Origin: Methylobacillus methanolivorans
Lineage (GTDB): Bacteria; Pseudomonadota; Gammaproteobacteria; Burkholderiales; Methylophilaceae
Assembly (NCBI RefSeq): GCF_044751345.1
Contig: NZ_JBIWXY010000002.1
Span: 536,042-600,041, forward strand
DNA: 64,000 nt
Direction: 5' to 3'
Of this stretch, positions 33,464-42,873 are shown piece after piece. The notes below the pieces were generated by a model, which searched no databases, was not told where the DNA came from, and saw nothing but the letters and a program-made list of their open reading frames with translations. Each line of letters starts with the position of its first letter. Position 1 is the first letter of the stretch. Both the position numbers and the translations under genes were made by a program.

Positions 33464-34254
33464 ACGATGCTGATCAGGCGCAGGAAAAGCCTGCCACGCA
33501 GTTTGATGTGGTGACGCTGTTCCCGGAAATGTTTGATGCGCTGACCAAGTTTGGTATCAGTTCCCGGGCACAAGAACGCAAGATTTATGAGTTGGCCTTG
33601 TGGAATCCGCGAGATTTCACGACTGACAATTATCGTACCATTGACGATAGGCCTTATGGCGGTGGTCCTGGTATGGTGATGCTGGCAGAGCCATTGGAAA
33701 AAGCGATTGCGGCGGCCAAGGCAAGGCAGCAATCACGCGGGGTTGAAAATCCCAGAGTGATTCACCTTTCGCCACAAGGTATTCCGCTTAAGCATAAGCA
33801 TGTGATGCAGTTGAAAGATGTGCCTGGCCTGATTTTATTGGCTAGTCGTTATGAAGGTGTAGATGAGCGATTGCTGTCTACCCTGATTGATGAAGAATAC
33901 TCTATCGGGGACTATGTACTTTCTGGTGGTGAAATTCCCGCCATGGTAATACTAGACTCGATCATCAGGCAGTTGCCCGGCAGTTTGGGTGATGCTGGTT
34001 CGGCAGAGGAAGATTCTTTTGCTGATGGATTGCTGGATTGTCCGCATTACACGCGCCCCGAGGAATATGCGGGGCAGAAGGTACCGGAAGTATTGCTCTC
34101 CGGTAACCATGCAAAGATCAAGCGCTGGCGGCTGAAACAATCGCTAGCGCGAACTCGGGCAAGACGCCCGGATTTATTGGCCGTAAGGCCGTTGACGAAA
34201 GAGGAATCTCGGCTGCTCATAGAAATAGAGCAGGAACAAGATTCCCATAACTAA
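33460..34254 (+). CDS. trmD: tRNA (guanine-37-N1)-methyltransferase TrmD
   Basis: 264 residues. FDVVTLFPEMFDALTKFGI, DDRPYGGGPGMVML and the trefoil-knot SAM site (LLASRYEGVDERLL, YSIGDYVLSGGEIPAMVILDSIIRQLPG) are all present. TTG start at 33460 overlaps the rimM stop. Modifies G37 of tRNAs to prevent frameshifting. Confidence 0.96.
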   Translation: MNDADQAQEKPATQFDVVTLFPEMFDALTKFGISSRAQERKIYELALWNPRDFTTDNYRTIDDRPYGGGPGMVMLAEPLEKAIAAAKARQQSRGVENPRVIHLSPQGIPLKHKHVMQLKDVPGLILLASRYEGVDERLLSTLIDEEYSIGDYVLSGGEIPAMVILDSIIRQLPGSLGDAGSAEEDSFADGLLDCPHYTRPEEYAGQKVPEVLLSGNHAKIKRWRLKQSLARTRARRPDLLAVRPLTKEESRLLIEIEQEQDSHN

Positions 34255-34267
34255 AAGGAAGCAAAAA

Positions 34268-34654
34268 ATGGCTGATATTATCAAGCAACTGGAACAGGAA
34301 GAAATTGCCCGCCTTGGCAAGACCATTCCTTCTTTCGCGCCAGGCGACACCGTTGTCGTTGGTGTTAACGTGGTTGAAGGTACACGTAAGCGTGTACAGG
34401 CATACGAAGGTGTTGTGATTGCAATCCGCAACCGCGGTTTGAACTCCTCCTTCATCGTGCGCAAGATTTCCTCCGGTGAAGGCGTGGAACGTACTTTCCA
34501 AACCTACTCCCCGCTGATCGCCAGCATCGAAGTCAAGCGCCGTGGTGACGTACGCCGCAGCAAGCTGTACTACTTGCGCGAGCGTTCCGGTAAGTCCGCA
34601 CGTATCAAGGAAAAGCTGCAACTGCGCAACAAGGAAACCAACAGCGCAGAATAA
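34268..34654 (+). CDS. rplS: 50S ribosomal protein bL19
   Basis: 128 residues. FAPGDTVVVGVNVVEGTRKRVQAYEGVVIAIRNRGLNSSFIVRKISSGEGVERTFQTYSP is diagnostic. Start after AAAAGGAAG. Last gene of the operon, followed by a strong terminator. Confidence 0.98.
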   Translation: MADIIKQLEQEEIARLGKTIPSFAPGDTVVVGVNVVEGTRKRVQAYEGVVIAIRNRGLNSSFIVRKISSGEGVERTFQTYSPLIASIEVKRRGDVRRSKLYYLRERSGKSARIKEKLQLRNKETNSAE

Positions 34655-34674
34655 GCGCCTGATTATCAGCAGTG

Positions 34675-34704
34675 CAAAAAAGCCCCGATTTTCGGGGCTT
34701 TTTT
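34675..34704 (+). terminator. Intrinsic terminator of the rpsP-rplS operon
   Basis: Stem AGCCCCGA (34681-34688) and TCGGGGCT (34692-34699) with a TTT loop, extended by an A-run and a T-run on the two sides. Classic rho-independent terminator 21 bases after rplS. Confidence 0.95.
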
Positions 34705-34758
34705 ATTTTCCAGATACCGAGTTTTATCTACCTCGCTATTTTCCTCTATCATCTTGCT

Positions 34759-35247
34759 ATGAAACCAAAGTCAGAGTCCACTTTTGATGCTGTTGTGGCA
34801 GCGCCATTCGGAGCAGTAGGCATTCATGTCTCGAATGACTATGTGACGGGCATGCGCCTGCTCTCTGATGAGCTGACAGCATCTTGTAGCGACAACCCTT
34901 TTGTTCAGCAGGTTGCCCGCCAGGTTGCACAATATTTACAAGATGCGACCGTCCCGCTGGATTTTCCTTACTTATTGCAAGGCACCTTGTTCCAGAAGCG
35001 GGTGTGGCAGGCGATGGTTGAGATTCCGCTGGGTACAGTGTGGACGTATAGTGAACTTGCTGAGCGCGTACGATCTGGTCCGCGGGCTGTTGCGAATGTT
35101 TGCGGTGCCAACCACCTGACTCTGGTGGTTCCTTGTCATCGTATTGTTGCCAAGAGCGGCTTAGGTGGTTTCATGCAAGGCGATGCCAAAGGCCTGGAGA
35201 TCAAGCGCTGGTTGTTGCAGCATGAGCAAGCTGATGGATACTACTGA
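34759..35247 (+). CDS. ogt: Methylated-DNA-protein-cysteine methyltransferase
   Basis: 162 residues from the ATG at 34759; the frame is open back through the terminator but that part is not coding. The active site is VVPCHRIVAKSGLGGF, preceded by the helix-turn-helix IPLGTVWTYSELAERV and NHLTL. It removes O6-methyl from guanine (suicidal Cys). Useful in a cell exposed to methylating by-products. Its end overlaps the xerD start. Confidence 0.94.
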   Translation: MKPKSESTFDAVVAAPFGAVGIHVSNDYVTGMRLLSDELTASCSDNPFVQQVARQVAQYLQDATVPLDFPYLLQGTLFQKRVWQAMVEIPLGTVWTYSELAERVRSGPRAVANVCGANHLTLVVPCHRIVAKSGLGGFMQGDAKGLEIKRWLLQHEQADGYY

Positions 35248-36127
35248 GGCGCTGCTTGATCATTTTCTGGACCATTTGTGGCTAGAGGATGGCTTGGCAA
35301 AAAACACCTTGGCGAGTTACCGCCAAGACCTTGCTGCATTTGCTGCTTGGCTGCAACAGGATAAAGGCAAGGGCATGCTGCAAGCTGGGCCTGAAGATAT
35401 CCAGGGTTTTATTGCGTTTCGCTTTCCCCAAAGCAAGCCGCGCAGTATCAGTCGCCTGGTGGCTAGCCTGCGGCGTTTTTATCGTTTTGCCTTACGCGAA
35501 GCGCATATTGATGTAGACCCCAGTATTCACATCGAGTCGCCAAAATTACCACGCTCATTGCCTAAGAGCTTGAGTGAGGACGATGTAGAGCAACTGATCA
35601 ACGCCCCCGACTACAATGCGCACCTTGGCCTGCGCGATCGTGCCATGCTGGAAACCTTGTATGCGACAGGCTTGCGAGTCTCGGAACTGGTTGGTATGCA
35701 GGTGACAGAGCTTAGCTTGACCGATGGGGTGGTGCGTATTACTGGTAAAGGCAGCAAAACCCGGTTGGTGCCCTTGGGTGAGCAAGCGGTGGAGTGGTTG
35801 TCGCGCTATCTTGCAGAGGGGCGCCCTGCCATTCTGCAGCAGCGGTTGAGTGATCACTTGTTTGTCACCCAGCGTGGCGAAGGCATGACGCGTCAAGCTT
35901 TTTGGTATTTGATCAAGCGCTATGCCGCTATTGCTGGCATCAAGGCTTCCTTGTCACCCCACGTATTGCGCCATGCCTTTGCGACCCATCTCCTCAACCA
36001 CGGCGCAGATTTGCGCGTGGTGCAGATGCTGCTAGGTCATGCCGACATCACTACTACGCAGATCTATACCCATGTTGCGCGTGAGCGCTTGAAGCAGTTG
36101 CATCAGGCGCACCATCCTCGAGGCTAG
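35234..36127 (+). CDS. xerD: Site-specific tyrosine recombinase XerD
   Basis: 297 residues from ATG 35234 (ATG 35222 is an alternative). N-terminal LLDHFLDHLWLEDGLAKNTLASYRQDL; catalytic residues Arg in TGLRVSELVG, Lys in GKGSKTRLVP, HxxR in LSPHVLRHAFATHLLNHGADLRVVQMLLGH and Tyr in TTQIYTHVARERL. Resolves chromosome dimers at dif with XerC. It overlaps ogt by 14 bases and meets folB tail to tail. Confidence 0.95.
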   Translation: MDTTEALLDHFLDHLWLEDGLAKNTLASYRQDLAAFAAWLQQDKGKGMLQAGPEDIQGFIAFRFPQSKPRSISRLVASLRRFYRFALREAHIDVDPSIHIESPKLPRSLPKSLSEDDVEQLINAPDYNAHLGLRDRAMLETLYATGLRVSELVGMQVTELSLTDGVVRITGKGSKTRLVPLGEQAVEWLSRYLAEGRPAILQQRLSDHLFVTQRGEGMTRQAFWYLIKRYAAIAGIKASLSPHVLRHAFATHLLNHGADLRVVQMLLGHADITTTQIYTHVARERLKQLHQAHHPRG

Positions 36128-36486
36128 GAGAGGTTCCGATTACCGCGCTCTATCACCACTCCTAGTGCCTTCAGCCCTGGCAAGATACCTGGCTTGGCAA
36201 CGCGTAATTTGACCCATGGTGCACCGAACTCTCCCATGATGAGCTGGCAGATATGTTCTGCCAGTGCTTCGACTAGCTTGAATGACTTTGATGTGAGTGT
36301 TTCTCGAATGCGGGAGACCACAACACCATAGTCTATGGTGTCTGTAATATCGTCAGTCTGGCACGAGTGGCTGTGCGGCATGGCGATTTCAATATCGAGA
36401 ATGATGGTTTGTGCGACGAGCCGCTCCCAATCAGGCACGCCCAAATGAGTTTCAACTTTGACTTCGCTGAGAAAAATAATGTCCAT
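36124..36486 (-). CDS. folB: Dihydroneopterin aldolase FolB
   Basis: 120 residues. MDIIFLSEVKVETHLGVPDWERLVAQTIILDIEIAM and DTIDYGVVVSRIRE, LVEALAEHICQLIM are the FolB hallmarks (Glu, Tyr and Lys of the active site). Makes 6-hydroxymethyl-dihydropterin for folate. Its TAG and xerD's TAG share the palindrome CTAG, so the two genes overlap tail to tail by 4 bases. Confidence 0.95.
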   Translation of the reverse strand: MDIIFLSEVKVETHLGVPDWERLVAQTIILDIEIAMPHSHSCQTDDITDTIDYGVVVSRIRETLTSKSFKLVEALAEHICQLIMGEFGAPWVKLRVAKPGILPGLKALGVVIERGNRNLS

Positions 36487-36556
36487 AAAGGCTGGGATCC
36501 TGCGTTAGAGCTTGAGGGCTGATAGAATACTGCAATTCAATTTTAATCCAATCTTC

Positions 36557-37147
36557 ATGAATAACGCAGTTTTCGTCATCGCCGCTTATCTTCTCGGCTC
36601 AATTTCTTTTGGCATATTGGTGAGCAAGGCCTTTGGCTTGCCTGATCCGCGGACTGTCGGCTCCGGTAATCCTGGGGCGACCAATGTATTACGTAGTGGC
36701 AAGAAGCTCGCAGCATTGCTGACATTGCTGGGTGATGCAGCCAAGGGCTGGCTGCCGGTTTGGCTGGCGCAATATTATGCCTTGCCAGCAGATGTGGTGT
36801 GCTGGATTGCTCTGGCGGTATTTTTGGGACACTTGTATCCAGTGTTCTATCGCTTCAAGGGTGGAAAGGGTGTGGCGACTGCTTTGGGTGTCTTGCTTGC
36901 ATTCTCACCATTATTGGCTGGGCTGGCTTTGTTGAGTTGGGTTGCTGTGTTTGCCCTGACGCGCTTTTCATCGCTAGCGGCATTAACGGCTGCGGCCTTG
37001 GCACCCGGATTTGCCTGGTTGCTGCTCACCCAGGTGGGATACATCATTGTGGTATTTGTGTTGTCATTACTACTGATCTGGCGCCATCGCAGCAACATTC
37101 GCAAGTTGCTGGATGGTACAGAATCTGGTTTCAGCAAAAAGCCTTGA
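36557..37147 (+). CDS. plsY: Glycerol-3-phosphate acyltransferase PlsY
   Basis: 196 residues from ATG 36557; an upstream in-frame ATG at 36512 adds a non-hydrophobic tail not found in the family. Several membrane helices; motifs GSGNPGATNVLRSG, KGGKGVATALGVLL and IWRHRSNIRKLLDGTE. Transfers acyl from acyl-phosphate to glycerol-3-phosphate, the first step of phospholipid synthesis. Confidence 0.95.
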   Translation: MNNAVFVIAAYLLGSISFGILVSKAFGLPDPRTVGSGNPGATNVLRSGKKLAALLTLLGDAAKGWLPVWLAQYYALPADVVCWIALAVFLGHLYPVFYRFKGGKGVATALGVLLAFSPLLAGLALLSWVAVFALTRFSSLAALTAAALAPGFAWLLLTQVGYIIVVFVLSLLLIWRHRSNIRKLLDGTESGFSKKP

Positions 37148-37156
37148 TTCGCTTGC

Positions 37157-38176
37157 TTAAGGTCTGGTCAATTCTGCCAGGTCCCATCGTGGCCTTACTG
37201 TGAAGCTGTGGTCGGTTTGCTTGGCGTGTTGCATGCGCATCGCGCCCGCAAAGGCGATCATGGCGCCATTGTCAGTGCAGAACTCCAGCCTTGGGTAATG
37301 CACTTGATATTGCCTGCGCTTGGCTACCATGTTCAAGCGTTCACGCAGGCGTGTATTGGCACCTACGCCACCTGAGACAATCAATTGCGTTAGCCCGGTT
37401 TTGCGTAATGCGGCCATGCACTTCTTGGTGAGCACTTCGGTAACTGCTTCCTGAAATTCGTGCGCAATATTGGCGCGTGCTACATCGTCCAATGTATTGC
37501 CGTGTTGGTTGACGAGTGTAAGGACGGCAGTTTTTAAGCCGCTGAAGCTGAAATTGAGATCTGCGCTATTGAGCATGGGGCGAGGTAATTGGTATGTGCC
37601 GGGTTGCCCTAGGTTTGCAAGCTTGGAAACTGCCGGGCCGCCAGGATAGCTGAGGTCGAGTAGTTTGGCTGTTTTGTCGAAAGCTTCACCGGCGGCATCA
37701 TCCAAAGTGTCTCCCAGCAGTTCATAATCACCAATCGCGGAAACGCGCATTAATTGAGTGTGGCCTCCTGAAACTAACAAGGCCACAAAAGGAAATGCGG
37801 GTGGGTTAGGCTCAAGCAAGGGGGCAAGCAAGTGCCCTTCAAGATGGTGTACGCCTATGGTTGGCACATTGAGGCTGAAGGCTAGGGATTCGGCAATGCT
37901 GGTGCCGACCAATAATGCACCAGAGAGGCCAGGGCCTTGCGTGTAGGCGATGCCGTCTACATCGGCGAGTGATTTCCCGGCTTTTTCCAGGACGTGTTGT
38001 GTCAAGGGTAAGGCTCTGCGAATATGGTCGCGTGAAGCGAGTTCTGGTACTACGCCACCATAAGCGGCATGCATGTCTATTTGTGAGTGCAATGCATGTG
38101 TCAGCAAGCCTTGCTCCGTGTCATACAGGGCAAGCCCGGTTTCATCGCAGGAAGATTCAATGCCGAGAATTAACAT
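37157..38176 (-). CDS. tsaD: tRNA N6-adenosine threonylcarbamoyltransferase TsaD
   Basis: 339 residues from ATG 38176, the usual N-terminus MLILGIESSCDETGLALYD; the frame is open 20 codons further but without family similarity. Metal-binding GVHHLEGHLLAPLL, and VALLVSGGHTQL, GDTLDDAAGEAFDKTAKLL. Forms t6A37 on ANN-decoding tRNAs. Divergent from rpsU, the common tsaD/rpsU arrangement in proteobacteria. Confidence 0.97.
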   Translation of the reverse strand: MLILGIESSCDETGLALYDTEQGLLTHALHSQIDMHAAYGGVVPELASRDHIRRALPLTQHVLEKAGKSLADVDGIAYTQGPGLSGALLVGTSIAESLAFSLNVPTIGVHHLEGHLLAPLLEPNPPAFPFVALLVSGGHTQLMRVSAIGDYELLGDTLDDAAGEAFDKTAKLLDLSYPGGPAVSKLANLGQPGTYQLPRPMLNSADLNFSFSGLKTAVLTLVNQHGNTLDDVARANIAHEFQEAVTEVLTKKCMAALRKTGLTQLIVSGGVGANTRLRERLNMVAKRRQYQVHYPRLEFCTDNGAMIAFAGAMRMQHAKQTDHSFTVRPRWDLAELTRP

Positions 38177-38192
38177 AAGTTTCAGGATAATG

Positions 38193-38221
38193 TTGATAAA
38201 ACAATAATGAGGCGCTAGAAT
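38193..38221 (+). promoter_or_regulatory. Sigma-70 promoter of rpsU-yqeY
   Basis: TTGATA (38193-38198), 17-base spacer, TAGAAT (38216-38221); each box is one base off consensus. Start of transcription would be about 35 bases before the rpsU ATG. Confidence 0.7.
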
Positions 38222-38262
38222 AGCAAACTTTTTCACCCTTTCTCAAAGGTAAAGTGATTTAA

Positions 38263-38475
38263 ATGTCTAGCGTACGTGTAAAAGAGAACGAGCCGTTTGA
38301 CGTGGCTCTGCGCCGTTTCAAGCGCATGATTGAAAAAACAGGCCTTCTGACTGACTTGCGCGCTCGCGAGTTTTATGAAAAGCCAACATGGGAGCGCAAG
38401 CGTAAGGCGGCGGCGGCTGTGAAGCGTCATTACCGTCGTATCCGCAGCCAGACTCTGCCAACCAAGCTTTACTAA
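38263..38475 (+). CDS. rpsU: 30S ribosomal protein bS21
   Basis: 70 residues, standard. VRVKENEPFDVALRRFKRMIEKTG and the very basic C-terminus KRKAAAAVKRHYRR identify bS21. First gene of the macromolecular-synthesis cluster rpsU-yqeY-dnaG-rpoD. Confidence 0.98.
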   Translation: MSSVRVKENEPFDVALRRFKRMIEKTGLLTDLRAREFYEKPTWERKRKAAAAVKRHYRRIRSQTLPTKLY

Positions 38476-38493
38476 GCGTTAGGTAGTCCTGCT

Positions 38494-38940
38494 GTGACAA
38501 TCAAGGCAAAAGTTGCCGAGGATATGAAAGCCGCAATGCGTGCAAAAGATAGTGCACGTCTCGGGGCTATTCGCCTTTTGCAGGCGGCGATCAAGCAACG
38601 CGAGGTGGATGAGCGTATTGAGCTGGATGATGGTCAGGTGATTGAGGCGATCGAAAAGATGCTCAAGCAGCGCCGTGATTCCATCACGCAATACGAAGCT
38701 GCCAATCGCCATGATCTGGCTGATATCGAGAAGTTTGAAGTCGCTGTCTTGAAGGAATATCTGCCAGCAGCGTTATCCGACGACGAGGTGAATGTTATTC
38801 TTGATAGCGTCATCGCTGAAACCGGGGCTGCTAGCATTAAGGATATGAGTAAGGTGATGGCGGCGATCAAGCCTAAGGTGGTTGGGCGTGCCGATATGGG
38901 CAAGATTTCAGGGTTGATCAAGTCCAAGCTTGCTGCGTGA
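38494..38940 (+). CDS. yqeY: GatB/YqeY domain protein
   Basis: 148 residues, GTG start. MTIKAKVAEDMKAAMRAKDSARLGAIRLLQAAIKQREVDER and the C-terminal GatB-like tail (IKDMSKVMAAIKPKVVGRADMGKISGLIKSKLA). Function unsettled; related to the tail of amidotransferase GatB, and often encoded between rpsU and dnaG. A terminator follows. Confidence 0.94.
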   Translation: MTIKAKVAEDMKAAMRAKDSARLGAIRLLQAAIKQREVDERIELDDGQVIEAIEKMLKQRRDSITQYEAANRHDLADIEKFEVAVLKEYLPAALSDDEVNVILDSVIAETGAASIKDMSKVMAAIKPKVVGRADMGKISGLIKSKLAA

Positions 38941-38966
38941 ACCTAATTGCCCGGTGGTATTGAAAA

Positions 38967-38988
38967 GGGAGCTTCGGGCTCCTTTTTT
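38967..38988 (+). terminator. Intrinsic terminator after yqeY
   Basis: GGGAGC/GCTCC stem around TTCGG, followed by six T. It lies between yqeY and dnaG and would reduce read-through into dnaG, as the attenuator before dnaG does in E. coli. Confidence 0.85.
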
Positions 38989-39014
38989 GCTTTTTTGCGC
39001 TATTATTTTCACTC

Positions 39015-40745
39015 ATGATTCCTGATTCTTTTATTCAAGAGTTGCTCAATCGCGTCGACATCGTCGATGTGATTGATCGTAGCGTGCCCTTGAAGAAGGC
39101 GGGAGCCAATTACTCTGCATGTTGCCCGTTCCATAACGAAAAATCCCCGTCTTTTACCGTGAGCCCCACCAAGCAGTTTTATCACTGTTTTGGCTGTGGT
39201 GCGCATGGTTCTGCGCTGGGCTTTGTGATGGAGTATCAGGGCATCAGCTTTGTCGAGGCGGTACATGAGCTTGCCAAGTCGGTTGGCATGATCGTGCCTC
39301 AGGAGTCGCGCCCAGAGGATGCGGTGCGGGCTAAAGTTATCCCAGGCTTGCAGGAGGTGATGCAGCAAGCGGCGGATTACTACAAGGCGGAGTTGAAGAA
39401 ATCACCACGTGCGATTGAATATCTCAAGGGGCGCGGTTTGAGTGGCCAAGTGGCGGCGCGTTTTCAGATTGGATATGCGCCTTCCGGTTGGCAAAACCTG
39501 GAAGCTGTATTCTCTGATTATCGCCATGAAGTACTGCAAACTGCAGGCTTGGTGATTGATAACGAGCAGGGGCGCCGTTATGACCGTTTTCGTGATCGTA
39601 TCATGTTCCCTATTCATGACCAGAAGGGCCAGGTGATCGGGTTTGGTGGCCGAGTGCTGGAGAGTGCTGATGCCGGCGCGAAATACTTGAATTCTCCAGA
39701 AACGCCCTTATTTCAAAAGGGTCATGAATTGTATGGCCTATTTCTCGCGCGACGAGCTATCCGCGAAGCATCGCGGGTGCTTGTTGTTGAGGGATATATG
39801 GATGTGGTGGCGTTGGCACAGTATGGTATTGACTATGCTGTGGCTGCACTCGGTACGGCGACAACACCTACTCATATCACCAAACTCATGCGCCAGACGG
39901 ATGACATTGTCTTCTGCTTTGACGGTGATAATGCCGGCAAAAGTGCAGCTTGGCGTGCGGCGATGAATGCATTGCCTGCACTAAAAGATGGATTGCGGCT
40001 GAGTTTTTTGTTTTTGCCAGCCGAACATGATCCGGATAGTTATGTGCGCGAATTTGGCAAAGAGGCGTTTGAGGCCTTGATGGAGCGTGCTTTGCCTTTG
40101 TCGCAATATTTAGTGCAGGAGTTGAGTGCCAATAATCCGCTGCAATCGCAAGAGGATAAGGTGCAGTTCCTCAATGAGGCTGAGCCTATCCTGAAGCAGA
40201 TTCAGGCGCCTAGATTGGCGCTGTTGTTGCGCAAGCGTATTGCGGAGTTGGCGGAAGTTTCTGGCGATGAAATGCGCCGGATGATGAAGCTGCCGGAAAC
40301 TAATCGTCCGCAAAAGCGGTCTGCTCCCAAGCAGGCGCGTACCACCATGTCGTTGCAGCGCCGGTTTGCATTGATGGCGATCATGCAGCCGCGGTTGGTG
40401 CAAGAGAATGATCGGGAGTGGTTAACAGGAGCCTCCGATGAAGATGAGATGGTGCGCCAGGTGGTGGCATTGGCACTAGCAAACCCTAATGCCAAGCCGG
40501 TTGCCATGTTGCATGCACTGGAGCCGCTCATTGATGTGCGCTTGCTGCCGGATTTGCAGCGAGAATTGCATCAGTTGGATGAAAGCTTGGACTTGGCATT
40601 GGAGTTTGATGGGGTGCGCAAGCAATTAAAGGAAATGTCTACGCAGCGCCAGAAAGCGTTTGCGGTGGATAGGCTCAAGGAGAAGAGCTTGAGTCAGCTT
40701 ACAGATGAAGAGCGAGAGCTATTGAAGTCCATTGGCACTCGCTAA
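39015..40745 (+). CDS. dnaG: DNA primase DnaG
   Basis: 576 residues. Zinc finger CPFHNEKSPSFTVSPTKQFYHCFGCGAHG (about 40-68), catalytic core with EGYMDVVAL and the Toprim DGDNAGKSAAWRAA, and a C-terminal helicase-binding domain from about residue 440. Makes RNA primers for replication. Confidence 0.97.
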   Translation: MIPDSFIQELLNRVDIVDVIDRSVPLKKAGANYSACCPFHNEKSPSFTVSPTKQFYHCFGCGAHGSALGFVMEYQGISFVEAVHELAKSVGMIVPQESRPEDAVRAKVIPGLQEVMQQAADYYKAELKKSPRAIEYLKGRGLSGQVAARFQIGYAPSGWQNLEAVFSDYRHEVLQTAGLVIDNEQGRRYDRFRDRIMFPIHDQKGQVIGFGGRVLESADAGAKYLNSPETPLFQKGHELYGLFLARRAIREASRVLVVEGYMDVVALAQYGIDYAVAALGTATTPTHITKLMRQTDDIVFCFDGDNAGKSAAWRAAMNALPALKDGLRLSFLFLPAEHDPDSYVREFGKEAFEALMERALPLSQYLVQELSANNPLQSQEDKVQFLNEAEPILKQIQAPRLALLLRKRIAELAEVSGDEMRRMMKLPETNRPQKRSAPKQARTTMSLQRRFALMAIMQPRLVQENDREWLTGASDEDEMVRQVVALALANPNAKPVAMLHALEPLIDVRLLPDLQRELHQLDESLDLALEFDGVRKQLKEMSTQRQKAFAVDRLKEKSLSQLTDEERELLKSIGTR

Positions 40746-40796
40746 GCGTGCCGTGGCAGATAGTAAAACTGCTAAAAATTGTAGGTGTTTTTAAGG

Positions 40797-40802
40797 TATA
40801 AT
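40797..40802 (+). promoter_or_regulatory. Candidate -10 box of an rpoD promoter
   Basis: Perfect TATAAT 43 bases before the rpoD ATG. No matching -35 at the right distance; the region upstream is AT-rich. Its position argues against the longer in-frame rpoD start at 40785. Confidence 0.45.
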
Positions 40803-40844
40803 CTAGGGTTTTTCGTACTCAACCGCAGTTCGATGGGGTCAAGC

Positions 40845-42767
40845 ATGGCTAAAGAGCAACAGAACGACAATCAAAACGACAAAGCTGATATCACGCTGAA
40901 TGACGCGGATATACGTCGCACGCGGTTGAAGTCCCTTATCGTCTTGGGTAAGGAGCGTGGGTATCTGACTTACGCTGAAATTAACGATCACTTGCCAGAT
41001 GATGTGCAGGATTCTGAACAGATCGATGGCATTATCGGCATGATCAATGACATGGGTATCCAGGTGTATGAAGAAGCACCGGATGCCGAAGCTCTGCTGA
41101 TGTCCGATGCTCCTGCGCCGGTAGCTGATGAAGATGCCGTTGAGGAAGCTGAGCAAGCGCTATCCACTGTTGACTCCGAATTTGGCCGTACCACTGACCC
41201 GGTGCGTATGTACATGCGCGAGATGGGTACGGTTGATCTGCTGACCCGTGAAGGCGAAATTGAAATCGCCAAACGTATCGAAGATGGTCTCAAGCATATG
41301 GTGCAAGCTATTGCAGCCTGTCCCAGCACCATTACTGAGTTGCTGTCTATGGTGGATCAGGTCGAGAAAGGCGAACTCGGGGTTGATGATCTCGTAGATG
41401 GCTTGATTGATGCGGATGATGGCTTAGGTGCCGAAATCGCGGCCGAAGAGACAGCCGAGACAGATGATGTCGCCGAAGAAGACAGCGACGAAGAAGACGA
41501 AGATGATGATGGTGCCAAGGCAGCTGCGATTTCTGCAGAAGCGCTGGCCAAGCTTCGTGAGGAAGTGTTGGCACGCTTTGCCATTATTCGTGGTGCCCAT
41601 GAGAAAATGACAGTGCTTTTGACAAGCAAAGGCTCTCAGGATAAGGAATATCTCAAGCTGCAAGCAGCTATTATTGATGAGCTGATGGCTTTCCGCTTCT
41701 CCGCGAAGCAAGTTGAGGCTCTGTGTGATCGTGTACGTGGCATGGTGGATGAAATCCGTAGTCACGAACGCAAGATCATGGATTTCTGTGTTGAAAAGGC
41801 TGGCATGCCTAGGCCTCATTTCATCAAGAGTTTCCCTGGTAATGAGGGCAATTTGGAGTGGTTGGCGGTGGAGTTGGCTGTCAATAAGCCTTATGTAGAA
41901 CGCCTGGAGCGTTTCCGACACTCGATTGATGATCAGCAGCAGCAATTACTTGATATTCAAGATCGCGTAGGTATTCCGATCAAGGAGCTCAAGGAAATCA
42001 ACAAGCAGATGTCTACAGGCGAAGCCCGTGCGCGTCGTGCCAAACGCGAAATGATCGAGGCTAACTTGCGCCTAGTGATCTCTATCGCCAAGAAATATAC
42101 CAACCGTGGCTTGCAATTCCTTGATTTGATCCAGGAAGGCAACATTGGCTTGATGAAGGCAGTGGACAAGTTCGAATACCGTCGTGGCTACAAGTTCTCG
42201 ACTTACGCTACATGGTGGATCCGTCAGGCCATCACCCGCTCCATCGCAGATCAGGCGCGTACTATCCGTATTCCTGTGCATATGATCGAAACCATCAATA
42301 AGATGAATCGTATTAGCCGCCAAATCTTGCAGGAAACAGGGCTCGAGCCAGATCCAGCGACCCTAGCGGAAAAGATGGAAATGCCGGAAGATAAAATCCG
42401 TAAAATCCTCAAGATTTCCAAGGAGCCCATCTCCATGGAAACGCCAATTGGTGACGATGATGATTCCCATTTGGGCGACTTTATCGAGGATCAGGCAACT
42501 TTAGCTCCTGTTGACGCTGCCGTATATGCAAGTTTGCGCGATGCTACCAAAGAGGTGCTAGAATCGCTGACCGCAAGGGAAGCCAAAGTACTGCGTATGC
42601 GCTTTGGTATCGAAATGAACACTGATCACACCTTAGAAGAGGTCGGTAAGCAATTCGATGTCACGCGTGAGCGTATCCGTCAAATTGAAGCCAAGGCATT
42701 ACGCAAACTGCGCCACCCAACTCGCTCAGAACGCCTGCGCAGTTTCCTCGAAACTGGCAACGACTAA
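40845..42767 (+). CDS. rpoD: RNA polymerase primary sigma factor (sigma-70)
   Basis: 640 residues from ATG 40845, which has GGGG 9 bases upstream. Region 1.1 (LKSLIVLGKERGYLTYAEINDHLP), an acidic non-conserved stretch (EEDSDEEDEDDDGAKAA), regions 1.2-2 (DPVRMYMREMG, MIEANLRLVISIAKKY, FLDLIQEGNIGLMKAVDKFEYRRGYKFSTYATWWIRQAITRSI), region 3 and region 4 (LEEVGKQFDVTRERIRQIEAKALRKL) are all intact. Directs transcription from standard promoters. The tRNA gene starts 18 bases after its stop. Confidence 0.97.
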   Translation: MAKEQQNDNQNDKADITLNDADIRRTRLKSLIVLGKERGYLTYAEINDHLPDDVQDSEQIDGIIGMINDMGIQVYEEAPDAEALLMSDAPAPVADEDAVEEAEQALSTVDSEFGRTTDPVRMYMREMGTVDLLTREGEIEIAKRIEDGLKHMVQAIAACPSTITELLSMVDQVEKGELGVDDLVDGLIDADDGLGAEIAAEETAETDDVAEEDSDEEDEDDDGAKAAAISAEALAKLREEVLARFAIIRGAHEKMTVLLTSKGSQDKEYLKLQAAIIDELMAFRFSAKQVEALCDRVRGMVDEIRSHERKIMDFCVEKAGMPRPHFIKSFPGNEGNLEWLAVELAVNKPYVERLERFRHSIDDQQQQLLDIQDRVGIPIKELKEINKQMSTGEARARRAKREMIEANLRLVISIAKKYTNRGLQFLDLIQEGNIGLMKAVDKFEYRRGYKFSTYATWWIRQAITRSIADQARTIRIPVHMIETINKMNRISRQILQETGLEPDPATLAEKMEMPEDKIRKILKISKEPISMETPIGDDDDSHLGDFIEDQATLAPVDAAVYASLRDATKEVLESLTAREAKVLRMRFGIEMNTDHTLEEVGKQFDVTRERIRQIEAKALRKLRHPTRSERLRSFLETGND

Positions 42768-42785
42768 AAGCGCGACAAGCTTTCA

Positions 42786-42864
<79 letters not shown>

Positions 42865-42873
42865 TAAAATCAA

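Noticed and set aside
34672..34758. Upstream extension of the ogt reading frame
   Set aside because: It runs through the rplS terminator hairpin, so it is not expected to be translated.
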